A DNA stretch of 64,000 nt from NCBI RefSeq assembly GCF_000478195.2, contig NZ_AUZM01000008.1:1-64000 (forward strand). The letters run 5' to 3'. Positions 23,290 to 33,084 of this stretch are shown piece after piece. Made by a program: the position numbers and the translations under genes. A model generated the notes under the pieces. The model did no database searches and was not told the origin of the DNA. It saw only the letters and a list, made by a program, of their open reading frames with translations. This DNA is from Lyngbya aestuarii BL J (lineage in GTDB: Bacteria > Cyanobacteriota > Cyanobacteriia > Cyanobacteriales > Microcoleaceae). The number at the start of each line of letters is the position of its first letter. The stretch's first letter is position 1.

Positions 23290-24057
23290 TTAAGAAGGTA
23301 AACAAAGTTCCTCAACCGTTTCGTTAATTAACACTTTCAAATCTTCAGAAGGAGACTCAACAGATAACACTTCTTTCCAAAACTCAGACCAAAGTTTCTG
23401 ACTCGCAAAATAATCAGCCCGTTGTAAGATTACCACATCGACTGTAATATTTTTTTCTTCCAATTCTTGTTCTAACTTTTGTAAATATTGAGTGAGATAA
23501 TTCCGTTCTTCGGGAGTCATTATCCTCAACGGAATCGAACTATAATCAATGGAAGGACTGGTTGAAACCTGAAGTTCATAAATTTGACCGGGTTTGAGTA
23601 CAGTTTCAACCGTAACTTGATAAAGTTTAAATGGAGTATAAGATTCAGTTTCAGTATTTAATTCTACCCGATTTTCCGCCGAAATTTCTTTACTCCAAAC
23701 CACCTTTTCATTACCTTGTTCTCGAATTTCAATTTGAGTTATACCTCCCGTCCAGGTGAAAGTCGGACGTTCATTCCAAACCCGTTCAACCTCTAAAAAT
23801 TGATTCGGCGCGATGGGACAGAAATCATCCCCTTTACTCCCCCCTTCAGTTCCTTCATTCTCAGGGGGTTCACTCCGAGGAAAAAATCGACGCCAAAGAC
23901 TTTCTCTTTCAAAACCTTCTTCATCCTTTGGTTGACTACGACTTAAAAACATCCAGGAAGTTTCGGATAAAACTTCAGCTTGAAAAATTGTTGAAATACT
24001 TACAGAGATTAGAGATAAAGCAATAACTTTAGCGGGAATAAGTTGATATAAATTCAT
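23290..24057 (-). CDS. Secreted protein of the CHASE2-CHAT operon, 255 aa
   Basis: The N-terminus (LIPAKVIALSLISVSISTIFQAEVLS) is a signal peptide or anchor. An acidic low-complexity stretch follows, then a beta-rich domain (VWNERPTFTWTGGITQIEI, QVTVETVLKPGQIYELQVS) and a C-terminal helical part (LTQYLQKLEQELEEKN). Position and layout recall the DUF928 proteins often found in such operons, but the sequence match is not clear enough to assert. Last gene of a four-gene leftward operon, 37 bases after the CHASE2 gene. Confidence 0.6.
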   Translation of the reverse strand: MNLYQLIPAKVIALSLISVSISTIFQAEVLSETSWMFLSRSQPKDEEGFERESLWRRFFPRSEPPENEGTEGGSKGDDFCPIAPNQFLEVERVWNERPTFTWTGGITQIEIREQGNEKVVWSKEISAENRVELNTETESYTPFKLYQVTVETVLKPGQIYELQVSTSPSIDYSSIPLRIMTPEERNYLTQYLQKLEQELEEKNITVDVVILQRADYFASQKLWSEFWKEVLSVESPSEDLKVLINETVEELCLPS

Positions 24058-24094
24058 CGAAATTTACCCCTTTATTGTGTTTAAATTGAAATAA

Positions 24095-26497
24095 TTAATC
24101 TTTAAAGTTGGTTTGATTAATTAAGTTAGGTACGGTATAAACCCAAATCATGGTTGCGGGAATCAAGATTGGCAATAGAATAGAAACAGAAACATAAAGT
24201 TGTAGGCTAATCCATCCATAAATTAGTGTTCCACCCGTTACCAATAGTATCAGCTTTTCTCTAGAAAATTCATATTTACTTAGAAGAATATTCAGACCTT
24301 TGCCAATCGGAACAAACAGCCAAATCAGCCATAAATCTGGCACAGAAATCACTGGACGTTGTTGAAGGAAATGGTTAAATAAATAGGCATGAACTTTACC
24401 GCCAACAAATAAAGGACAGGACTCTTGAGATTGAGATATTTTTTGCCAATAGCAGAACGCTGGAGGTGGAGGTAAATTATCTTCTCCAAAACTATTAACT
24501 CCCGCAGTTCGATATCCTCCCGGTATGATTAAAATGACAGATTGCGAATATTTTTGTTGCAGTTCATCGGGTTGACTTGCTAAAAAATCTTGGGCGGATA
24601 TAGTTTCATAAACAAATTGAGCAGGAGTCGAAAAATCGGTAATCGGATGAAGCCAATACTGCCTAAAACCATAACCTATCTGGGTTATACCCAAAGGCTG
24701 CATCCAATTTTTTAATAATTTATCGGTTAATTCTGTAGGTTTTTTTTGCAAAAATAAATCATTTTCGGATTCACTAGAAACCTTTGCCAAAGCTAACAAA
24801 TAACTAAGGGGAAAAGGGCGTTCCTCTGTTGAGAGCGGTAAAAGTGTCATAAAACGACCGTTTCGCCAAAGACGAGTATCTCCTTGCCAAGTTTGATGAG
24901 TTGTAAATTGGTTTAATGTCCAGAGTCGATATCCGGGTTTTGTACCTCGACTTGTTGCAAATATGAACAGAGTATCCAAAGACTTTGCACGATTTAACGC
25001 CGTTTCTAATATTTGGTCTTCTTCTGGCTGCGGGGTATTTAAAATATAATCAATTCCGATTATTTTCCGATTGATTTGAGTCGCCTGATTAACCAATTGA
25101 GCCAGATAAACACGACTGATTAAGATAGGGTCAGAAAATCCAGCAGCAACCAAAGAAGGTTCATCAATTTCAACTAATAAAATAGACGGTTTTGTTTGAG
25201 GAATCTGTCCGGTTATATTCCGATAAACGGCTTGAACTCCCACTCGTTGTTCGAGTAATTGATACTGAACTGGAACTTGCCAACTTAAAATAGACAAACC
25301 CGCCAAAGCAATAAGTTCATACCATTTTGGACGAAGAAACTGCTTCAAAAGTTCTCGCCAACCCGAAGGTTGAAGCCGAAACCATTGAGTATTAGGATAG
25401 CGAAATAGGGAAGGAATTAAATAAGCCGAAGGATAGGTAAAAGATTTCTCCACTTTGAGAAACTTACAAGCCGCAGTTAAGGATTCCTGAACGTCTTTGT
25501 ATTCAGCTAAATTTTGCAAGAATTGTAACAGAAACTCCTGTGCAACTTGATTGTGAATGGGTTCCCGCATCACCGCAACTTGACTCAATCCCAAGTTAAT
25601 TAAACTCTCAGCAATTTTCAAGCCGTTGCAAGAATTAAACAGTGCAAATTGCAATCCATTATTCTTAGCAATTTCTAGCTGATGGCTAATATCTTTGATA
25701 TGCAGAAACTCTCCCGGTGCAATTCCTAATTCTCCTCCCGTCATCTGAGTTTCATTGCTATGTCCGGCGAAAAACAACACATCCCAACCCTTTTCATCGG
25801 TAATAGCTTGCTTGATTTCTGTTTCCAACTCTGAGATAGATTTTCCCGGTTCCCAACCCACCGTTTCAACCGTTGCTAGGGGTTTAAGTTGGTTTTGGAG
25901 AGCGAGTAAATCTTGCTGAAAATTGAGATGACCATCCTGACCAATAATCGCTAAAATTCGCGGACGAGAACGTTTAACTGGAGGAGAAGGAGGGGCGGTA
26001 ATATTGTTAGGAATTCGAGAAATATAAAGCGGGTCAGAAGTTGCAAACTTAACGCCAATTTCCCAAGACTCCCAAGGGAGTTTTTCCAGTTCAGGCGAAC
26101 CGCAAATTAGAAACAGATTAACAGTTTTATGGGGAGAGTATTGACGACAAACTTCGGAAATTTTTGCTCGAATATCAAACAGTTTACGGCTGCGTAACCA
26201 TTGATTAAAATCGTAGAGTAAGCGAGTTTCTGCTTCCACTAAACGACCTTTCCAATCGGTTACAGACGGTGAAATCGTTCCACTTCCACCCGATTTTCCC
26301 CGCAAGTTATCGTCTGCGTCTTCTCTATTAAATGAGGGTTGAGCTTGATAGAAATTGATGTAAGCTCTCCGCCAATCTTCATAGAGAACCATTAACGTTT
26401 GGGGAAATGGAACCTGAGCGGGAAGTCGCTGTCCGGATTCCGTTGTTAACTCAAATAGACAGGATTGTTCGACCTGTTGAACGTATAATTGCAGCAT
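24095..26497 (-). CDS. CHAT-CHASE2 membrane receptor/protease
   Basis: The N-terminal third is a CHAT-type domain with His in FFAGHSNE and Cys in FNSCNGLK. A membrane segment near residue 395 (LIALAGLSILSW) leads to a CHASE2 extracytoplasmic sensor (SILLVEIDEPSLVAAGFSD, IIGIDYILNTPQPEEDQ). Two or three C-terminal membrane helices follow (LWLIWLFVPIGKGL, LYVSVSILLPILIPATMIW). The architecture couples external sensing to a cytoplasmic caspase-like domain. It lies 17 bases or less after the DUF1822 gene. Confidence 0.85.
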   Translation of the reverse strand: MLQLYVQQVEQSCLFELTTESGQRLPAQVPFPQTLMVLYEDWRRAYINFYQAQPSFNREDADDNLRGKSGGSGTISPSVTDWKGRLVEAETRLLYDFNQWLRSRKLFDIRAKISEVCRQYSPHKTVNLFLICGSPELEKLPWESWEIGVKFATSDPLYISRIPNNITAPPSPPVKRSRPRILAIIGQDGHLNFQQDLLALQNQLKPLATVETVGWEPGKSISELETEIKQAITDEKGWDVLFFAGHSNETQMTGGELGIAPGEFLHIKDISHQLEIAKNNGLQFALFNSCNGLKIAESLINLGLSQVAVMREPIHNQVAQEFLLQFLQNLAEYKDVQESLTAACKFLKVEKSFTYPSAYLIPSLFRYPNTQWFRLQPSGWRELLKQFLRPKWYELIALAGLSILSWQVPVQYQLLEQRVGVQAVYRNITGQIPQTKPSILLVEIDEPSLVAAGFSDPILISRVYLAQLVNQATQINRKIIGIDYILNTPQPEEDQILETALNRAKSLDTLFIFATSRGTKPGYRLWTLNQFTTHQTWQGDTRLWRNGRFMTLLPLSTEERPFPLSYLLALAKVSSESENDLFLQKKPTELTDKLLKNWMQPLGITQIGYGFRQYWLHPITDFSTPAQFVYETISAQDFLASQPDELQQKYSQSVILIIPGGYRTAGVNSFGEDNLPPPPAFCYWQKISQSQESCPLFVGGKVHAYLFNHFLQQRPVISVPDLWLIWLFVPIGKGLNILLSKYEFSREKLILLVTGGTLIYGWISLQLYVSVSILLPILIPATMIWVYTVPNLINQTNFKD

Positions 26498-26514
26498 GAT
26501 AAATTACCCGTAAA

Positions 26515-27642
26515 CTAACCAATAAAAGTGAATGGCGGTAAGGTGATAGCCGTTCCATTGGGAAAGTGAATTGTCACAAAAAACTGTTCATTATAAGCAC
26601 CAATCACTTGAGCATAAATGTAGTCTTGTGTGGGATTAGTTAGCACGGGTTCTTCTAAGACTTGTAACTCATCTCGAACGGTTAATTGAGTTCTCACAGG
26701 TAAACTTGAACTGGGTTGAGAAGTAAGTAAAAGTAATAGCGTCCATTCGGGAGAATTTATATTAGTATTAATTTGCCAAGTTGTCACATACAATCGCATG
26801 GCAATTTCACCCCAAACTAAATCTCTATAAGCAGTTCTAGCTTCAAAAGGAATGACCAATTGAGCTTGATTTCTTAACTCAGTTACGGCATCTGTAAACA
26901 GTTCCATCGGACTTCTTAAATCTCGAAAAGCCGAACTATAACTCAAGGGTGGGAGTAACGTCCAAGACAATTCTTCGGCGATTTGACCCAACTGATTTTT
27001 TAACCAGTCGCCCACATTTAAAGCGGGTTGAACAGCTTGAGATAATCTTTGTTGACTGCTAACCGTTTCGGGTTCAAAACACCGTAAATAGAGCAACAAT
27101 TTATCCGGTTTAAATTCAAACCAATCGGTTGAAAACAACGCCAGTTCGTCATCAAGAATAATTGGATTGTGTTGATTGAGTTGTGCTTGAGTTAAGTATC
27201 CCAACAGGGAAACATTCACTTGTTCTTCCGAGTCTTCTAAAACAGGTACATCTTCTATGACTTCAATCAAAACATAAAAACTAGACTGTGTTTGAGAATT
27301 TTCGAGAATCGCTCTGGGAACACAAACTTCCGAATTATGGGAACTGTCCGTAACAATTAAATTGAGTCTGAAGTTACCCACTTGAAGCTGATTAATAGAT
27401 GGGTTTGATAACTGAACTGAATCATTTTGTATCAACTCTGGCGAACGCATCCGCAACCATTCAATCGTTCCCAACTTGGCTAAAATATTCAGATAAACTT
27501 GCCATTGTTGGCGGGGACGGGTTGTTAAGGTTTGGCTTATTTCTGCTGCTAAATTAACCTGTTCTAATGTCAGAAAAATATTGTCTTCAGTCAGAAACTT
27601 TCCGAGATTCATGCTGTCATATTCCATAGTTGTGTTTTTCAT
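26515..27642 (-). CDS. DUF1822 family protein
   Basis: A cyanobacterium-specific family recognised by LTLEQVNLAAEISQTL, QQWQVYLNILAKLGTIEWL, and VLLYLRCF-like strands, ending in an all-beta region. Function unknown; genes of this family usually sit between a sigma70-like gene and a CHASE2/CHAT gene, as here. The ATG at 27642 is preferred to a TTG five codons upstream. Confidence 0.8.
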   Translation of the reverse strand: MKNTTMEYDSMNLGKFLTEDNIFLTLEQVNLAAEISQTLTTRPRQQWQVYLNILAKLGTIEWLRMRSPELIQNDSVQLSNPSINQLQVGNFRLNLIVTDSSHNSEVCVPRAILENSQTQSSFYVLIEVIEDVPVLEDSEEQVNVSLLGYLTQAQLNQHNPIILDDELALFSTDWFEFKPDKLLLYLRCFEPETVSSQQRLSQAVQPALNVGDWLKNQLGQIAEELSWTLLPPLSYSSAFRDLRSPMELFTDAVTELRNQAQLVIPFEARTAYRDLVWGEIAMRLYVTTWQINTNINSPEWTLLLLLTSQPSSSLPVRTQLTVRDELQVLEEPVLTNPTQDYIYAQVIGAYNEQFFVTIHFPNGTAITLPPFTFIG

Positions 27643-27666
27643 AGCTTTAACGTCCAATTCTAGTGT

Positions 27667-29013
27667 TTAAGGTTGATAGTGTGATTCGATAAGACGACAG
27701 AGACGGCGATTAAATAAGCTCTCGCGGGAACAATTAAAACTCATGGTTTCTCGCTCTGCTTCGGCAATTATTCGGTCAATTTCTGCGGCTACAGCCTGTT
27801 CCAAACATTCCAATTGAGTTGGGTTCGTATAATAACGTGCGAGTTGGATCACTTGTTCTTTCAAAATGACAAGTAACCGTTTCTGGATATCCTGTCGCAG
27901 AGTTATTAACTGTAATAAACGAGTGACTTGATACTGTTTTTGCAACCCAACTTTCCGAGCAATTTCACTCATCGGTTGACTCAGACAATAGAGTTGCAAG
28001 GCTTGAATAAAAATTTTATCTTTCGGGGGTTTGCGTTTTTTAAAAGAACTCAAACGGTCATTCAATACGTGTAAAATAGCTTGGTCGAGTTGGGTAAGAA
28101 GTAATTGACGGTAACGCTGCAAAAACTCCCCCATTTCCCCTTCAGTTTCATCAATTGTTTCTTGGGGGGTATTATCGAGAAGCGGTTCTCGTTGGGGTTG
28201 ACGCGAACGCCGAATAAACTCCGCCAAAGATTCTAATTCTTCTAACAGATCATCGGGAGTATAATTATTGAATCCTTTTTCCTCCAAATCTGCTATAATT
28301 CTATTTAACTGTTCGGGGCTTGGCGGTTGACAGCGAGAACGGGAACGGTTCTTTTGTAGGCGATCGCTTAAATAAACCGTTTGATAACTGTCTAAAATTT
28401 CCCCCGATTTTTGTGCTAAAATAGAACTATAGTTGTATACTTCTGTCAGCAACCGTTCTAACTGTTTGGGGTGATAATTATTGAGAATTGACCAGTCACT
28501 TTGTAAGTGTACTCCGCAGTCCCAAAGAAAACGATTCAGTTCGGGATGAGACTTCACCAGTCGCGCCGTCCAAGTGCTGAGTTGACCCCGTTCTGGGTTG
28601 AATGTTCGGAGAATTTTATTGGCTAAAGATTCGTAGTTAGTATCAGTTTTCGGAGTTGAACGGGGAAGCAATTCAAAATCATCGAGAACAAAAGGGAGTA
28701 AATCTATTTGATTAAAACCGCCCATTTCTCCAAATCTTCTCGCTAATTCCGAACAAGTTTGTTCAATTTGCTGAGAAATAAAACACCGCAAACAAAATTC
28801 AGCCCCAAGTTGAGTTTGGGAATCTTCAGAAGTTGTTTCCGAACGCATCAGATGAACCAATTGTCGTTGAATGACACCATCTGGAACTTCCGAGTTCATT
28901 AATTGGGGAAACTGCTGTTGAAACAAGGCTTTAGCCGTAGGAATTTCTTCCACCTGGCGCTTTCCTCCCGAGTTCAACCTCACCCAACACCAATATCGTA
29001 ATGCAGAACCCAT
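27667..29013 (-). CDS. Sigma70-like regulator of the CHAT operon
   Basis: An atypical cyanobacterial sigma70-family-like protein: N-terminal helical region with AEFCLRCFISQQIEQTCSEL, a middle segment GQLSTWTARLVKSHPELN, and a region-4-like helix-turn-helix in QALQLYCLSQPMSEIARKVG...YQVTRLLQL. The ATG at 29013 is chosen; a TTG seven codons upstream overlaps a GGAGG. It heads a four-gene operon and is a plausible regulator of it. Full promoter-recognition ability is uncertain because regions 2 and 4 are divergent. Confidence 0.7.
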   Translation of the reverse strand: MGSALRYWCWVRLNSGGKRQVEEIPTAKALFQQQFPQLMNSEVPDGVIQRQLVHLMRSETTSEDSQTQLGAEFCLRCFISQQIEQTCSELARRFGEMGGFNQIDLLPFVLDDFELLPRSTPKTDTNYESLANKILRTFNPERGQLSTWTARLVKSHPELNRFLWDCGVHLQSDWSILNNYHPKQLERLLTEVYNYSSILAQKSGEILDSYQTVYLSDRLQKNRSRSRCQPPSPEQLNRIIADLEEKGFNNYTPDDLLEELESLAEFIRRSRQPQREPLLDNTPQETIDETEGEMGEFLQRYRQLLLTQLDQAILHVLNDRLSSFKKRKPPKDKIFIQALQLYCLSQPMSEIARKVGLQKQYQVTRLLQLITLRQDIQKRLLVILKEQVIQLARYYTNPTQLECLEQAVAAEIDRIIAEAERETMSFNCSRESLFNRRLCRLIESHYQP

Positions 29014-29218
29014 GAGATTTTGAATGACCTCCAAATAGACGCTTATTTTGCCCTGCCACTTCTACATATTTAGGGGTAACTGACCTTATGCAATTGTAGG
29101 GGTTCCGATACCCAATAATCGTTTGATAATCTGAACGACGGTATAAAGTTGGTTATCTCGACGGGATTGGGTTATTCAATTTCTAATAGACAATTAAATG
29201 TAATATCTCATTATTTAA

Positions 29219-31741
29219 TTAAAAACTCTCCATCGGTCGCCAATCTCCAGAGAAGATAAACGAAGCCCAATAATAGGGATGTTCATAAAAAGGTGCTTGT
29301 AACAATTCTAACTGTACCTGACGCATAGCTTGCGATCGCGCTTCGCCATTTTTTAGGCGTTGATAATACATTGACATTAACTCGCTAGTTCCGTGGTCAT
29401 CGACTTTCCACAAACTCATTAATTGACTTTCCGCCCCCGACTTCACAAACGCCCGACGCAACCCGTAAACGCCTTCGCCCGTACTCACCGAACCCACACC
29501 TGTATCACAAGCCGATAACACCACCAATTCCGTTCCGTAAAGCTTGAGTCGAGTCACTTCCGAAGCCGTTAATACCCCATCTTTCTCGCCACTTTGACGA
29601 CGGTTGAACCCCGCCAACGCCAACCCAGAACGCAATAAAGGATTTTCCCGGTTGCTGGGAGTGGGTTTGCAGTCGGGTTGAAAATCGGGGTTGAGAATCA
29701 CCTTAAAGCCACCGTCTGGAGTACCCCGGCTTCTGGTCGCGGGAGTACATTCAATATCTTCGAGGAAAAACCCGTGAGTCGCAATATGCAGAATACGGGG
29801 GGCTTGTAGCTGTTCGAGGAGGTTTTCTGTTGCTTCAGAACCCGTGAAAACTTGCAAATTGGGGACGATGGGTTGAATGGCGTCGGCTTCGAGTTGGGTG
29901 CCTTTGAGGGGAGTGAATGCGAGGTTATCGAAGTCGGTTGAACGTTGGTTGGTACTTCTCCTTGATGTTGTTGTGTTGGCTTGTATACACCCATCTTTTC
30001 TGCCCCCTAAATCCCCCAATTCTGGGGGACTTTGAACTGTATTTCCTGCTAATTCTAGGGGACTTTGAACTCCGGTTCCCCCCAAATTTGGGGGGCTAGG
30101 GGGGCTGGACTCGGCTTGTCCTAAATCCTCGCCCCCTAAATCCCCCAATTCTGGGGGACTTTGAACTGTATTTCCTGCTAATTGTGAGGGACTTTGAACT
30201 GTATTTCCTGCTAATTCTAGGGGACTTTGAACTCCGGTTCCCCCCAAATTTGGGGGGCGAGGGGGGCTAAACGTACAATCTTCGAGACGAGGGGAACTGG
30301 AGGCTATTTGAACGCCTGTAGAATTACCGGGTTCGTCGTAGTTGGGGTTGGCTAACATAACCGGGTCTTGACGACTGGGGGCGTCGAGTTGTAGTCTCAA
30401 TAAATCCCGTCCGGTTGTCAGATAGGTGAACAGATAATTTTTAACTAAATATTCGTTATTTTCATCCATCAACGCCGCAAAGGGAATGAGATTCAGTTGA
30501 CCATCGGGAGAGATTAAAATATGAGTTTTATCGCCCAACTTTTCTCGTATCGGTTGCATAACGATTTCATCTAATTCACGCGCCGAACGTTCAACACTTG
30601 CACGTTTTTCTCCTAAATCTTGACGAAATTCATTCACTTTTTGGTCAATCGGTTCAGCCTCTCCTAAATCTACCCAGTTGATACTATTAGCAGAAATAAT
30701 ATAGGCTGCATAGTGAGGTTTTCCCCATTGTTCATCTTGTTGAGCTTTTGCGTCAAAAGGGTAATACTGAATAATCTCAACTAAAGCCGTATCTTCAGGA
30801 ATGAATTGTTGTAATTTTTCAATGGTTACAGGTTCAGTTTCCACTCGGAATTCGGCACTGCGTTGAGCTAATTGTGCTTCTAACTGTTCTGCTTCTGCTC
30901 TTAAATTATCGGTTAGCTGACGATATGGTTCTGGCGGTAAATCTTCTGGTGGACTATACAGTAAACTTGCCCGTTGTTGTTGAATTGTGTCTAATTCATC
31001 GAGGAGTTGTTGATTTTCAGGGGTGATATTTGCTCGAATCAGTTGTAATTCATTGGTGACAGTATCGAGAATTCGAGCTTTACGACGTAATATAGTTGTT
31101 AAGGCTAAACGAGCCGCTTCTGAATTATTTGGTGCATTTTGAAGATGGAGAGAAATAGCTTGGTCAGTCGTAAAAGATATCATATTCATTGAATCTTGTT
31201 TCTGACGTTCCGAACCTGTTGCTAAGAGAATATTCAGGTTTTGTTCTTGCACTTCTAACCCTCGACTGAGATAATTAATCGCTTGAGTTGTATCGCCTTG
31301 GTCACTGTAGAGTAATGCTAAGTTGTTGAGGCTGGTAGCAACATCGGGATGTTCTTCACCCAGCAGTTTCCGATACATCTCCAGTGCTTGTATGTAGAGG
31401 GGTTCGGCTTGACTATACCTGCCTTGATAATAGTAGAGTTGTGCTAAATTATTGAGGCTGGTAGCGACATCGGGATGTTCATCCCCCAGCAGTTTCTTCA
31501 TCATCTCCAGAACACGTTCTGCTATGGCTATGGCTTCGTTATATTTGCCTTGTTGATAGAGTTGATAAACTTGTTGGTTGAGTCGTTTGGCTTCTTCCAG
31601 TTCATCCGACTGTTGAGCCAACAAAACTTGATGATTTGAAGACTCCTCAGCGATAACCGTTACAGGCGCAGCAACCAACAAACTCACCACTCCACAGCAA
31701 GCCGCAAGCCGTTTCAGCGAAAATTGAGAGGGGATGAACAT
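29219..31741 (-). CDS. Secreted TPR-CHAT protease with a repeat array in the linker
   Basis: A signal peptide (KRLAACCGVVSLLVAAPVTV) is followed by tetratricopeptide repeats with the 'LGDEHPDVATSLNNLA' signature of kinesin-light-chain-like TPRs, a helical linker and a C-terminal CHAT domain (HIATHG and LSACDTG intact, LRRAFVKSGAESQLMSLWKV). Between about residues 490 and 580 an in-frame array of repeat units (PPNLGGTGVQSPLELAG, PPELGDLGG) interrupts the CHAT region at 30001-30270. The ATG at 31741 follows GAGG. The insertion lies in a loop, so activity may survive. Confidence 0.85.
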   Translation of the reverse strand: MFIPSQFSLKRLAACCGVVSLLVAAPVTVIAEESSNHQVLLAQQSDELEEAKRLNQQVYQLYQQGKYNEAIAIAERVLEMMKKLLGDEHPDVATSLNNLAQLYYYQGRYSQAEPLYIQALEMYRKLLGEEHPDVATSLNNLALLYSDQGDTTQAINYLSRGLEVQEQNLNILLATGSERQKQDSMNMISFTTDQAISLHLQNAPNNSEAARLALTTILRRKARILDTVTNELQLIRANITPENQQLLDELDTIQQQRASLLYSPPEDLPPEPYRQLTDNLRAEAEQLEAQLAQRSAEFRVETEPVTIEKLQQFIPEDTALVEIIQYYPFDAKAQQDEQWGKPHYAAYIISANSINWVDLGEAEPIDQKVNEFRQDLGEKRASVERSARELDEIVMQPIREKLGDKTHILISPDGQLNLIPFAALMDENNEYLVKNYLFTYLTTGRDLLRLQLDAPSRQDPVMLANPNYDEPGNSTGVQIASSSPRLEDCTFSPPRPPNLGGTGVQSPLELAGNTVQSPSQLAGNTVQSPPELGDLGGEDLGQAESSPPSPPNLGGTGVQSPLELAGNTVQSPPELGDLGGRKDGCIQANTTTSRRSTNQRSTDFDNLAFTPLKGTQLEADAIQPIVPNLQVFTGSEATENLLEQLQAPRILHIATHGFFLEDIECTPATRSRGTPDGGFKVILNPDFQPDCKPTPSNRENPLLRSGLALAGFNRRQSGEKDGVLTASEVTRLKLYGTELVVLSACDTGVGSVSTGEGVYGLRRAFVKSGAESQLMSLWKVDDHGTSELMSMYYQRLKNGEARSQAMRQVQLELLQAPFYEHPYYWASFIFSGDWRPMESF
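30001..30270 (-). repeat. In-frame array of C/G-rich palindromic repeats
   Basis: Two tandem blocks of units such as CCCCCAATTCTGGGGG and CCCCCCAAATTTGGGGGG joined by GGACTTTGAACTGTATTTCC-type spacers. All units are divisible by three in context, so the TPR-CHAT frame stays open. The intergenic copy is at 21165-21241. Confidence 0.85.
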
Positions 31742-31986
31742 TGACCGTTTCCTCAAGTCCGTTTTCCTACACGTTACATATTTTGAGGGATGTTGAACTT
31801 ATGCAAAACATTAATGAATTATGAATTATGAATTATAAATTATGAATTGATTATCTAAAACTTGGGGCGCGAATATAACGAATAATTTCAGTGAGTACGG
31901 CTTCGACTAGACCATTGAGCAAAAAAACCGTTTAAAATTTCAACAGGATTGTACTCAGTCCCCCTATCGACATTCTTAACTGTCCT

Positions 31987-32223
31987 ATGACTCCTACTGT
32001 CGTTAAACCCTCCGCTCTCCTGGGAAATATCACAATTGAACAAATAGATCGGATCAACCTGTTCAAATTCACCGATGACCTGCAAGAACGAATGCAAGAA
32101 CTCCTTGACAAGAAAAAAGCCGACTCCCTCACCGTTGAAGAAAGCACCGAACTTGAAGCCATTGGAGAATTAGATCGGATTTTCACTCATATTAATGCAA
32201 TGTTAGCCGCTCAAAGAGGATAG
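31987..32223 (+). CDS. Small antitoxin-like protein linked to HNH genes, 78 aa
   Basis: The sequence INLFKFTDDLQERMQELLDK...ELEAIGELDRIFTHINAML is a cyanobacterial small protein usually found directly upstream of an HNH endonuclease gene. Here the expected HNH partner is absent and an unrelated gene follows. The tail of a second copy (YINAMLAAQK) with HNH remnants lies at 32938. The gene has been separated from its partner by rearrangement. Confidence 0.65.
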   Translation: MTPTVVKPSALLGNITIEQIDRINLFKFTDDLQERMQELLDKKKADSLTVEESTELEAIGELDRIFTHINAMLAAQRG

Positions 32224-32292
32224 TAGAACAATAACAGAATAATCATATAAAATTTTGACACAACTATTTATGAGTTACTGGGAGAATAATCT

Positions 32293-32493
32293 ATGTGGAA
32301 AGATGAAATTGTAGAAGAAATTAATAAAATTCGTGAAAGCTATGCCAAATCCTTTAACTATGACTTAAAGGCAATCATTGCAGATTTACAGAAGAAACAG
32401 GCAGAAAGTGGTAGAGAAGTCATCAATCTGTCATCAAAGCGCAGTTTAGTCAAATCTCCAAATCAACAAACTAATGATAGTACAATTAATTAA
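32293..32493 (+). CDS. Small antitoxin-like protein, 66 aa
   Basis: MWKDEIVEEINKIRESYAKSFNYDL...KKQAESGREVINL is closely similar to the product at 33050-33229. That paralogue pairs with a PIN toxin; this one precedes xisI by 14 bases. It is probably an antitoxin without a toxin partner of its own here. Confidence 0.65.
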   Translation: MWKDEIVEEINKIRESYAKSFNYDLKAIIADLQKKQAESGREVINLSSKRSLVKSPNQQTNDSTIN

Positions 32494-32507
32494 ACGTTAG
32501 AATTGGC

Positions 32508-32843
32508 ATGGAAAAATTAGAACAGTATCGACAAGCGATTCAAACGATTATTAAACGTCATGCTGAATACACTCCCAGTCATGGAGAAATCGAAACCTTA
32601 CCTCTGTGCGATACAATTAATGACAATTATTTATTAATGGATTTCGGTTGGGATCGAACAGGTCGAGTTCATGCTGTTGTGTTTCACGTGCGAATTCATC
32701 ATCAAAAAATTTGGGTAGAATGGGATGGAACAGAAGAAGGCGTTACTCAAGAACTCTTAGATTTAGGTGTACCAAAAGAGGATATTGTCTTGGGATTTTA
32801 TCGCCCAGAACATCGGAATATGACCGGGTTTGCAGTTGTTTAA
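32508..32843 (+). CDS. xisI: XisI-family protein
   Basis: The 111-residue sequence (LEQYRQAIQTIIKRHAEYTPSHG, DNYLLMDFGWDRTGRVHAV, HHQKIWVEWDGTEEGVTQELLDLGVPKEDIVLGFYRPEHR) is a full-length XisI. XisI was first described as a controlling factor for fdxN-element excision in heterocystous cyanobacteria, but it is widespread in strains without that element, normally beside xisH. No xisH is present here, so its role is open. Confidence 0.9.
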   Translation: MEKLEQYRQAIQTIIKRHAEYTPSHGEIETLPLCDTINDNYLLMDFGWDRTGRVHAVVFHVRIHHQKIWVEWDGTEEGVTQELLDLGVPKEDIVLGFYRPEHRNMTGFAVV

Positions 32844-32937
32844 ATGTTTTTGTAAAACTTGTATTGAGATGATGGTAGAGGAAACATTACGCGATCGCAA
32901 ATCAAATATAATAGAATTGACAAGTTCGGATTTTTAC

Positions 32938-33084
32938 CTATATTAATGCAATGTTGGCGGCTCAAAAATAACAATTGACCAAGCAACAAGAGAATTGATT
33001 CGACAACGAGCAAATTACTTGTGTAAATATTGTCATTCTCCCGAAAAATTCAGCGTGTTTTATTTGGCTGTTTCCGTGGCTTAA
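32938..33084 (+). pseudogene. Truncated antitoxin tail plus HNH endonuclease N-terminus
   Basis: A frame encoding YINAMLAAQK and stop is the 3' tail of a gene like 31987-32223. It is followed immediately by TIDQATRELIRQRANYLCKYCHSPEKFS, the start of an HNH endonuclease. The HNH sequence breaks at about 33050, where the 3' end of the opposing antitoxin gene begins, so the catalytic His-Asn-His region is lost. Confidence 0.7.

Noticed and set aside
30001-30270. Possible CRISPR array
   Set aside because: The repeats are C/G-rich palindromes in coding frame with short non-unique spacers and no cas genes nearby.
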